Source: Amanita rubescens (lineage: Eukaryota > Basidiomycota > Agaricomycetes > Agaricales > Amanitaceae). Taken from it: a DNA stretch of 28,463 bases. The stretch is taken from assembly GCA_015039365.1 (NCBI GenBank), contig WION01000614.1:1-28463 (forward strand), written 5' to 3'. The first letter of the stretch is position 1, and every line of letters begins with the position of its first letter. A program made the translations under genes and the position numbers. Shown one piece after another: positions 1 through 7,502 of this stretch. The notes under the pieces are model-generated. The model did no database searches and had not been told where the DNA came from. It saw only the letters and a list, made by a program, of their open reading frames with translations.

Positions 1-804
1 TTGCTGTGACTGGCCATGAAGCATATGAGGTTACCGCCTTGCCCACTTGTTCAAGGAAAAGCTGGATCGCGTTGAAACGATGATAGGGAAAGAAAAGGAG
101 CTGCTTTGAAACTTCTTACTGCGGTGTGTTCCACTTTGGATGTTTTTGTTCATCGGTTACAAGCATCTGCAAAGGAACTGGAACAAGTTAACATATCCGT
201 GATTAAAAAGGCCGAACTGAAAGCCCGGCTTGCTACAATTCGTAAAACATTTGAGAAGCAACTCAAAGAAATTGAGAGCGCTGCCAATAAGAAGGTTCGT
301 CATACTGTGGCTAATTTCTAATATTTTTTGACGCCATGCAAAGGCTCTCGAGGATTTCGCGAACTATTTCAAGGAAAACCAAAAGGCGGAATATTACATC
401 AAGGTCCTTGATGTGAACGGAAATACCAAGGCAAGCCAACTGCTCGGCACGGACTAACATTGTTAATTTGCTTTCCAGATATTGCAAGGCGTTCTGGCAC
501 AAGCGAGAAAGCTTGCGAAAGCTACGTACCTTTTCAGCATAGATGGTGAAGGGGGAAAGGTTGCGCATGCCAATTATGTACCTCCGCAGCTCAAGTCAAA
601 AGGAGCAGACGCAAGAACCTGGGCTGTCAAGGTCACGGAGGTGTTAGGTGGAAAGGTATGTAGCATTGAGAAACTTGTGGGTACAATTCTAACGGTTAAT
701 AGGCCGGGGGAAAAGAGGATAGCGCTCAAGGAGTAGCGGTTTCTGTCGATAAAGTGACGCAGGCAGTGGAAGCGGCAACACAATACCTAACTACATTGTT
801 GTAG
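1..804 (+). CDS. ALA1: Alanyl-tRNA synthetase, C-terminal part (5' partial)
   Basis: This is the 3' end of the enzyme that charges tRNA-Ala; only the linker and the C-terminal (DHHA1/C-Ala-type) region lie in the window, and the catalytic and editing domains are upstream. Exons are 1-123, 175-294, 344-430, 479-655 and 703-804. The joined frame carries the family signatures AVTGHEAYEV, ISVIKKAELK, GADARTWAVKVTEVLGGK and, across the last intron, GGKEDSAQG, then stops at 802-804. Intron 124-174 is a multiple of three without a stop, so it could be mistaken for coding; splicing it restores the usual spacing between ALKLL and ELEQ. Intron 431-478 begins GC rather than GT and has a good branch site (gactaac). 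Two apparent single-base deletions, near 35-38 and near 100, break the frame in exon 1. The family call is certain; whether the copy is intact depends on those two bases. Confidence 0.94.
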
Positions 805-928
805 ACAGTTATTGACTAGATAAGCGTCGGCTTACGCCGGCCGCGACCTTGCTTGCAGTTATTTTTATTGCATATGATGAAGTGTAACAAATGAATTATA
901 AAGTGATGTATACGTAGTAGGCTAATAA

Positions 929-1475
929 TTACATTCTTCGCTTCCCTTTCTTTTTGTCGCTGACGGGTTCTTCCACTGTTTCGGCAGAAAATGTCGGAGA
1001 ACGGTTTTGGCTGCGATTTTCTTCGGTTTGAAGTGAGGGAGATGGCTTGGTGTCTTCTGATGTGTTAGGTTGAAGAGCTTTTTCTTCAATTTTTGTTGCA
1101 CTTGTAGATGCGTGAGTTGTTGAGGTGTCAGCGTGAATGAGGTTGAGGCAGTGGGAGTGGCTCTGTTTAAGAATTTGTAAAAGGTCAGGAGGAAATGGGG
1201 AAAGCGTACGATTGTGTTGGATTTCTGGTCCCAGATGGAAAGCAACTGACATGAGTTCGATGAGGAGAACGCCTGATTCGGTAACTGATTTGCACGTTCC
1301 TTCGTTTTGCTCCGAACCAATGTCAATGCGGATGGATGTACAAGTTGGTAATGACGGTGAACCGAAACGTATAACTGTACGACGGTCACAGTTTCCTTAT
1401 TCCTATCACGGGAGCGTATGCGTTCACCGATTATTGATCTCAGGGACAAACAATATCATCTGCAATTATCGACAT
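929..1475 (-). CDS. Unrecognised small protein with basic C-terminus
   Basis: I do not recognise this family. The minus-strand frame ending at 929 stays open up to about 1398. It reads IRFGSPSLPTCTSIRI, then SVTESGVLLIELMSVAF and a Ser/Thr/Glu-rich tail ending KKKGKRRM, a likely nuclear or nucleolar signal. The open part upstream of the first in-frame ATG (1252) looks protein-like, so the start is probably in a small first exon. A candidate begins at ATG 1475 (MSIIADDIV) and joins through an intron of about 1375-1447 (donor gtccct, acceptor gtacag), which keeps phase. That donor is weak. A second frame over 922-1449 that needs a TTG start is taken as a shadow. The gene is convergent with ALA1, 124 bp away, and about 600 bp from RPS18. 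The gene is likely real, but its 5' structure is uncertain. Confidence 0.45.
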
Positions 1476-2089
1476 TGCACCTCTTCCTAGGGGATCATTG
1501 AACTTGTTTAACATGTATGTCGCGCTATCTCGTTGTCCTGATCGAGAACATATACAGCTCTACGAGACTTCAAAGAGGAGATGTTGCTAAAGAAGCACGA
1601 TGAAAGCTTGCTGCGAGAAGATGACCGTCTAGAATGTATGGAGATGAGATAGCACCAATTAAGCACAGTACTGACGCATGTAGTGGACTACTGACGTCTG
1701 ATGAGGTCAGACTGATAAGACAGGCCGAAGCGCAATGGTGAGACAATTCAGATAAGATACGGGACGGTTTCCCACGATTTTGGGGGTGGAGAGACCTTGC
1801 AAGCAAGGTAATATGGACAAACTAGATGAAACATCGCGGGAACAGCCGAATTTCACAACGTACTGCGTTTCTGAGGGTAAGTGGCCGAATTCTGTCAACC
1901 AAAGGTGAGTATCTCCAGATGATTCATGGTCGCGATTCCTGTACCGGTACTGGCGTGGGCGACACCATTACGAACCGCCACAGCAATTTTGTGGGGTGGA
2001 TTGGGTGGACTGGCACTGGATGACGCTATCAAATGAATCGCCATGCTGATTCGTAGTTACGCCCTAGGAAAAACCTCTGAGAACAAAAG
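1476..2089. other. Intergenic region upstream of RPS18, no gene supported
   Basis: No convincing coding frame is visible on either strand. This stretch should hold the divergent promoters of the small minus-strand gene and of RPS18. A 6-bp stem with a 5-nt loop lies at 1696-1712. A charged 36-codon frame (about 1540-1650, + strand) is bounded by stops and has no plausible splice partner. No TATA box or other motif stands out enough to call. Confidence 0.5.
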
Positions 2090-2716
2090 ATGTCTCTCGT
2101 CGTTCCTGAAGCACATCAGCAATTTCAGGTAGGAATATCTTTGTTTTTTTTGCGGAGCGCTTCTAACATATTGACATATTTAGCACATTCTGCGTCTTTT
2201 GAACACCAATGTCGACGGGAAAAGGAAGGTCATGTATGCTTTGACGGAAATAAAGGGTGTGGGTCGCCGTTATTCAAACATAGTGTGCAAGAAAGCAGAC
2301 GTGGACCTCAATAAACGGTATGTGTTACAGTTGCTATCTACAGCCTAAAGTCTCATGGCGGGACAGCGCGGGAGAGCTAAACTCTGACGAGCTTGAGCGA
2401 ATCGTTACCATAATCCAAAATCCAACGCAGTTCAAGATCCCTAGCTGGTTTTTGAACAGACAGAAGGACATTGTCGATGGCAAGAATTCACAGATATTGT
2501 CAAATGGTGTAGACTCGAAACTCCGTGATGATCTGGAGAGACTAAAGAAGATTCGCGCCCATCGCGGTCTGAGGCATTTTTGGGGACTTCGTGTCCGGGG
2601 GCAACACACAAAAACGACAGGTAAACAGGATCAGTATATTTTGTATCTACATTTGACGATATACTCTGCCAGGGAGACGCGGAAAGACTGTCGGTGTGTC
2701 GAAGAAGCGTGGTTGA
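2090..2716 (+). CDS. RPS18: 40S ribosomal protein S18 (uS13)
   Basis: This is a structural protein of the small-subunit head, equivalent to bacterial S13, contacting the P-site tRNA and the intersubunit bridge. Exons are 2090-2128, 2184-2317, 2367-2620 and 2673-2716, giving 156 residues, close to the usual 146-156. The start [13 protein letters not shown] is the family start. Later signatures are [56 protein letters not shown] and the C-terminal [13 protein letters not shown]. All three introns have GT-AG ends and preserve phase exactly (0, 2 and 1), so the model leaves little doubt. The first intron falls after codon 13, an early position typical of ribosomal-protein genes. The next gene on the same strand starts about 100 bp downstream. 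Confidence 0.98.
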
Positions 2717-2818
2717 AGGAGTGTTTACGATCCATTTTTTGTTGCTGTGTCGAACTAGTACGAAATGGCATATCACGTGACTATTACTAGAAAATTCGGG
2801 AGTAGATAATGGCGTCGG

Positions 2819-3545
2819 ATGGTTCAATTGCACCAACTCATGTCAGCCACCTGGGCACAAGCTCACGTACGCCACCCATGGCTTAGTCCGTTCGCCATGA
2901 AGCGCAAGGTTTGCCATAACGATAGCGATGACCTCGGTCTCGAAGAAGACGAGCCGTCGGATATGCCGCGTCCCACCAAACGTCGCAGATATTCCACACT
3001 CGAGCACGGCTTTGCTCATCTTAGCTTGGCACACGACTTCCCTATAAGCGGAAAAGTAGAGAGCGTGGAAGATGTAGAAATGCCCATGGAATCAGATGCG
3101 CCGACGTTCACAGTTGCTTCCCCTAGCTCTGTCGAGGAGTCAATACCCGTTATCGATAACGACGTCAGAATGCGTAAATCTACTTGGTATGAACCTGAAC
3201 CCGATCGTAGGTCTTCTGCTGTAATTTCTTCGCGTATATGAACCTGTACCGTGTTCACGTGTCAGTATAGGTATCGTTATTACGGACCTGGAATCTTCGT
3301 CCGATGAAGAGACCGATGCGCAGGAGAGTGGAGATCTTTACGTCTCTCCTGCCTTGTTGGACCACATCCGATCACATAGGTTTGGTTCAAATCTCAAAGG
3401 ACCACCGAGCCAAGCACTCGTTCTTTATCGACCAATGCCACGTACTGTCACCACATATGAGGATGCTGCGGCGAAGGCAAATGCCATCGCACCTATAAAA
3501 AAATCTACAAAAAAGGAAGAGGATGCTATGGATCTGGAACCGTAG
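2819..3545 (+). CDS. Unrecognised acidic/basic nuclear-type protein
   Basis: No known domain is recognised. Exon 1 runs from an ATG at 2819 (alternatives in the same frame at 2840 and 2897) to 3206, and exon 2 is 3271-3545. The chosen intron 3207-3270 has a consensus donor (gtaggt) and keeps phase 1. A second in-phase pair, 3211-3265, adds two residues and cannot be excluded. Visible features are MKRK, an acidic patch (LGLEEDEPSD), a strong nuclear-localisation-like PTKRRR, then the motif STLEHGFAHLSL, a serine/acidic run (DLESSSDEETDAQ), and a C-terminal KKSTKKEEDAMDLEP. Low complexity and charge suggest a nuclear regulatory or chromatin-linked protein; that is inference from composition only. 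The 3' end is 70 bp from the convergent HAP2 gene. An out-of-frame ATG at 2809 reads only 25 codons. Confidence 0.55.
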
Positions 3546-3615
3546 TAAAACTTTTTAATACCCAATCATAATTATCTCTAAACGACTGGTTGGAATGGAT
3601 TTATGCGGTAGTCCG

Positions 3616-4520
3616 TCAAGAAGTAGCAGTGCCAAATTGTAAAATTTCTTCTGTTCTCCGTTGTATTTCTTCACTTGCGACGTTGTCCGGATACATAAAC
3701 GCATCCAGTCTAGAGTGGTGATGCCGGGCATGTGCATGGGGGTGTGGTACATGATGCATTTGTAAGGGAGGGTATGGTGCAGTAAGAGTGATGGGCGCAG
3801 GGTTGGTTGTCCCTTTGTGACTACCATGGGGTGGCTCGAGATAAAGACCATTAGAGATGGGTGTCTTGGAAGCCATGTGCATCTGTTGGGGTAGTTGCGG
3901 TGCCCGAGCAGGCTGAGAAACTGGATTGGTCTGGTTGATGGGAAGCGAAGAACGATAGTCAAGGCCAACCATAGCCAAGGGTTCTGTATGTTGGGGAACG
4001 AATGACTCTTCGTCTACAGGAAGTTGTGCCTTGACGGAAGGACTCTCGTCTACATAGGTGGAATGAGAAGTAGAAGAAGAAGAGGGTTCGTTATTTTGGG
4101 CGGCTTTCTGAGCCGCAATCTCATCTGCGGTAAGAAATCTCCCGCCTGGACCGCGTGGGCGGCGCATAGCATGTTTATGGCGGGATTCGTGGAGATATGG
4201 CTGAGGATGGAGGGTGAGAAAAGCAAGGAAATAGAGAAAGGGAGTACCTTGCGTTGTCTGGAAAGACGATGTAGCTCTTCTAGACGAGCACGAGCTACGC
4301 GGCGCTTAAGGATGCGGTAATACTGTTTTGCGTTGACGTAGAGGGGTTCGTCGTCAACGGGATGTTGTGGGAGCTGTTGAGGAGGGAGAGGGTGATGAGA
4401 GATTGATGGAGGGTCAACTTGATGAGTGAAGATGTTCTGTTCAGCGTCTGGATAAGCTCTATTCCATTGTTGAAGGTGATAGGCGGAGGAAGGAAACAGG
4501 TGATCGACGCCAGTCTCCAT
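3616..4520 (-). CDS. HAP2: CCAAT-binding factor subunit A (NF-YA/HAP2)
   Basis: This is the sequence-specific subunit of the trimeric CCAAT-binding complex (NF-Y/HAP), acting in the nucleus with the histone-fold subunits HAP3 and HAP5. Exons are 4248-4520 and 3616-4200 (285 residues), separated by a 47-nt intron at 4201-4247. The conserved core spans about residues 57-118: the A1 helix YVNAKQYYRILKRRVARARL contacts HAP3/HAP5, and the A2 part, PYLHESRHKHA then MRRPRGPGGRFLTADE, reads the CCAAT pentamer and binds the minor groove. The intron sits exactly in the A1-A2 linker. The rest is low-complexity, rich in Pro, His and Gln, as is usual for activation regions. It is divergent from the THO1-like gene with only 72 bp between start codons, and a CCAAT box abuts its own ATG. 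Confidence 0.96.
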
Positions 4521-4521
4521 G

Positions 4522-4526
4522 ATTGG
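4522..4526 (-). promoter_or_regulatory. CCAAT box next to the HAP2 start codon
   Basis: On the minus strand the sequence reads agCCAATc and is followed directly by the HAP2 ATG. Flanks agree with the NF-Y preference (purines before, C-A after). It lies in the 72-bp spacer shared with the THO1-like gene. A pentamer can occur by chance, so function is inferred. Confidence 0.4.
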
Positions 4527-4574
4527 CTGTCCTGCGATAACCCGCTGCGCCCTGTCGCCAAGTCACACTATTGT

Positions 4575-4588
4575 CACACACACACACA
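4575..4588. repeat. (CA)7 dinucleotide run
   Basis: Seven uninterrupted CA units lie four bases before the THO1-like start codon (4593), within the bidirectional spacer and probable 5' UTR. Confidence 0.8.
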
Positions 4589-4592
4589 ACAC

Positions 4593-5177
4593 ATGGACGC
4601 ATCTCTCAAATCCCTCAAAGTTGCTGACCTTAAACTCATCCTCTCCACAGCCGGTCTCTCAGCTCCAGCTCGTGCTACAAAGGCTGACCTCATATCACGT
4701 ATTCAAGCTAGCCCACAAGCTACAACAGCCATCCGTTCCCTTCACCCTAACCTCCTACCCCCGGACTCTCCACCCCTTGTCTCCGACCCTCAACCACCTT
4801 CCCCTGAACCACCTCACCCTGCACCCGCTATCACAGATGCCCCTCCCGCAGATTCTGACCTCGAGAGGCGACAACTACGTGCAGAACGTTTCGGTGTTCC
4901 CCTCCAACCCACAGACCCTGAGCTAGAGAAGCGCAAAAAGCGTGCAGAGCGGTTCGGCATCCCGCTCCTTGAGACGTCCAAGCCCCAAAATGCTGCCAAT
5001 GTACGTGTTTTTCTCTCTGTGTATCAGCGCATATATACCGACGGGGGTGTTCAGGATGCAGATAAGCTCAAAGCGCATGCAGACCCGGGGAAAAAGAGGA
5101 GCGCAACAGCAGAGACGCTTGATGTGGAGGAGCAGGAACGACGCAAAAAACGGGCAGAGAGGTTCGGGACAGCATGA
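4593..5177 (+). CDS. THO1: SAP-domain protein, THO1/SARNP-like mRNA export factor
   Basis: It is probably a nuclear RNA-binding protein of the Tho1/SARNP (CIP29) type that works with the THO/TREX mRNA-export machinery. The N-terminal SAP motif covers about residues 5-38 (LKVADLKLILSTAGL, then ATKADLISRIQ). A Pro-rich linker follows, and then the RAERFG motif appears three times: residues 96-101, 117-122 and at the extreme C-terminus (KKRAERFGTA). This motif is characteristic of the family. A 54-nt intron, 5001-5054 (gtacgt...ttcag), is likely; it is a multiple of three with no stop, so spliced (176 residues) and unspliced (194 residues) products are both in frame. The spliced form is preferred because the 18 extra residues are hydrophobic and unlike the family. 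The gene starts 72 bp from HAP2 on the opposite strand. Confidence 0.82.
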   Translation: MDASLKSLKVADLKLILSTAGLSAPARATKADLISRIQASPQATTAIRSLHPNLLPPDSPPLVSDPQPPSPEPPHPAPAITDAPPADSDLERRQLRAERFGVPLQPTDPELEKRKKRAERFGIPLLETSKPQNAANVRVFLSVYQRIYTDGGVQDADKLKAHADPGKKRSATAETLDVEEQERRKKRAERFGTA

Positions 5178-5301
5178 TGAATTGTAGAGTAGACTAGCAG
5201 CAAATAGTAGTACGTCATGTGACGGCGATTGTATCCTAGACCGGGGCCTCTCTGCGACGCTCACCGCTCATTTAGGTCATGCAGGCTTGCCTCTGGCGTG
5301 A

Positions 5302-5879
5302 ATAACGTGCAGTAAATCGGAAAAGACAAATCTTACAAGCGGAATTAGACCTACAGCTACCATAAGATCCATCCTTGATACGACTGGTCATAATTTCAGA
5401 TGTAATCTATACCACCCAGGATGCGCCAATAGTGAACCCCTGATATATATCCCACCTCCGTGCTGGAACTGTGTCGCTTATAGAATTTATACGGCCAGTT
5501 GCTTTGTCCAGGCAATAAAATGCAAGCATGGAGACTGGGTTTGCGTTCACTTCGACGACGTAGGCGACGAAGTCGATAGTAGGCACATCGACAGCCTAGG
5601 GAAGGAGGCACTGTGGCATGATGGTAAAAGTATCATCGGTGAAGCACACTTTATTGAGTATTTTGCCGTAGCAACTTGTGCGGGATGCGAGCGAATTGGT
5701 CGTTGAGGCTCACTGTGCCGAATCTGACACAGATCGTTTCATCATTGAATAAAAAAGGAATTTTACACCACCCTACCTATCCAATAGTGATTATGTGTTC
5801 AGAAGTTAGCGGAAAACAACATGACGCGAAGCAAAACCTCGCCCTTGTACTCGCATGGAAAAGGTATCGCGAACGATGA
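5302..5879 (+). pseudogene. Possible gene remnant: Cys-rich open frame without ATG
   Basis: From 5302 to the TGA at 5704-5706 one frame is open for 134 codons but contains no ATG. It is rich in Cys, His and Trp, with CNLYHPGC, CWNC, CKHGDWVCVHF and CAGC spacings that resemble zinc ligands. A donor at 5668 (gtagca) and an acceptor ending at 5732 (acacag) are both in phase 0 and would link it to a second open stretch, 5733-5879, reading HHPTYPIVIMCSEV and ending KRYRER. No start exon was found between the THO1-like stop (5177) and 5302: the only nearby ATGs (about 5218 and 5279) do not connect. It may be a decayed gene, an exon of an unusual transcript, or a chance open frame. I do not recognise the family. 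Confidence 0.25.
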
Positions 5880-5952
5880 CCATGATGTCGAAACATGTCC
5901 AAATATATAACTAGAATAACATTTGCTCGATAAGCTTCAACTCTTGACCGCT

Positions 5953-7376
5953 ATGGCAGACCAAATCCTCTTTACATGTCTTTCGTGTTCCATAGCATTC
6001 CTATCCGCAGAGGAACAAAGTATGTCGCATTGCGCTTTTGACCAACCTTATTAATCACAATCTCAGGGTTACATTATCGCTCAGATCACCACCGTTACAA
6101 TATGAAGCGTCGGGTCGCTGGTCTGCCGCCCGTCAGCGCTTTAGTGTTCAATGAAAAGGTCCTAGAACGACGACAGGAGACGGCCGTTATCATTTCTCCA
6201 AAAGACTTTACCTGTTCGACCTGCAAGTGAAGATTTTTTACTCGATCCTTCTTATAAAACGCTAACGTCCATCCCAGTAAGGTATACATCACGGAGAATG
6301 CATACAAATCACATTTGTCGTCCAAGAGACACCGAGAAAATGAGTTGAAAGTCAACTCCAGATCAGCCCCGGACACCATCAAACCCTCGGAGGATCAGCC
6401 TGTGTTAAAGAAAGCGGACGCCTCTGTTACACTATCTCAAGGCACGGACGAAGACGAAGCAACGCAAGCAATTGACCAGAAAATAGCCGCCGCGCGGACC
6501 CGGTTATCAACTTCTGACTGCCTTTTCTGCCCAAGTACATCTGCGTCGCTAGCAGAGAATCTGACTCACATGTCACTCTCACATTCATTCTTTGTCCCCG
6601 ATGCAGAATATCTCGTCGACCTTCCGGGCCTCCTCACCTATCTAGGGGAGAAGATTGCCGTCGGCAACGTCTGCATATTTTGTAATGCAAAGAGCCGCGA
6701 ATTTCGTACGTTAGAAGCCGTTCGAAAGCATATGGCTGATAAGAGTCATTGCAAAATCGCCTACGAAACTGAAAGCGATCGGCTCGAAATATCTGATTAC
6801 TACGATTTCTCCGGTTCTTATCCAGACGCAGAATCTAGGAAGAGCAAAAAGGCCTCAGGTGAAGGCTCGGACCAAGAATGGGAAGATGTCGGGGAGGACG
6901 ATATCGATGCTGACGAGATCGTGGATGAGGCGGAAACAGACGAAGAGAGTCCTCCTGACAATCAGATCACGTACGGAGACACTGAATACGAACTCGTGCT
7001 GCCATCAGGAGCGCGCATCGGACACAGGTCAATGAAACGATATTATGCTCAGTCGTTCCGATTCACGCCACACTCAGATAAGGATACTGATTCTGGTGTG
7101 GCACTGGTTCGACGGTTACTTGCTGATAAGAATGCGGCTCTCGTGCCGCGAAGAGGCGGTTTTGGAGCTTTTGGCATGGGGACTGCAGTAGTCAAAGCGC
7201 GGAATGCGGGAGAGGCACGAAATGCAGGTCGACACGTCCTAGAACACCGTGATCAACGGCGGCGTGAGGAGTTCAAAACCAAAGTCGCCTTTAAACACAA
7301 TCATCAAAAGCACTACAGAGATCCTCGTAAGTCTCTTCCATTATGTGAAGTCTTAGAGCTGAATACCAAGGCCTAA
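5953..7376 (+). CDS. REI1: Cytoplasmic 60S biogenesis factor Rei1 (ZNF622-like)
   Basis: This is a zinc-finger factor that acts on cytoplasmic pre-60S particles, probing the peptide exit tunnel and helping release and recycle Arx1. Exons are 5953-6019, 6067-6226 and 6278-7376 (441 residues). C2H2 finger 1 uses C9, C12, H25 and H30/31, followed by RYNMKRRVAGLPPVSALVF, a Rei1/ZNF622 hallmark. Finger 2 (C72, C75, H88, H94) reads NAYKSHLSSKRH. Fingers 3 and 4 are CLFCPSTSASL...H and CIFCNAKS...RKHMADKSH. An acidic stretch follows, then LVLPSGARIGHRSMKRYY and a basic C-terminus ending HYRDP, where the family usually ends within a few residues. Here the frame continues for 14 more codons. A 30-nt segment, 7327-7356 (gtaagt...cttag), looks like a very short intron that would give HYRDPQLNTKA. 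It converges on RAX2. Confidence 0.94.
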
Positions 7377-7387
7377 TTTAGTGTTAC

Positions 7388-7393
7388 AATAAA
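7388..7393 (+). promoter_or_regulatory. AATAAA polyadenylation-like signal after REI1
   Basis: A canonical AATAAA hexamer lies 11 nt downstream of the REI1 stop, in the 126-bp spacer between convergent REI1 and RAX2. Fungal poly(A) signals are degenerate, so this is suggestive only. Confidence 0.35.
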
Positions 7394-7502
7394 CGGGCGA
7401 GACATCTACACATAATAAATAGCAATGTGAAGGGATATAGCTATAGGGCTGGAGGGTATATATAACAATGTCTTCAGTGCAATAGAAAGCAACAAAATCT
7501 CT

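Noticed and set aside
922..1449. 175-codon minus-strand frame starting at TTG
   Set aside because: It overlaps the better frame ending at 929, needs a non-ATG start and has an unlikely His/Leu/Gln-rich composition.
1540..1650. Charged, coiled-coil-like 36-codon frame on the + strand (KEEMLLKKHDESLLRED)
   Set aside because: It is bounded by stops at both ends, has no convincing splice sites to partner exons and no similarity that I recognise.
1698..1712. CTGATGAG, resembling the hammerhead ribozyme core or a snoRNA C box
   Set aside because: The required GAAA and matching stem II/III for a hammerhead are missing, and no D box or terminal stem lies at a proper distance for a C/D snoRNA.
3555..3968. 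137-codon frame on the minus strand
   Set aside because: It is the shifted-frame shadow of HAP2 exon 2, whose frame is fixed by the conserved CCAAT-factor core.
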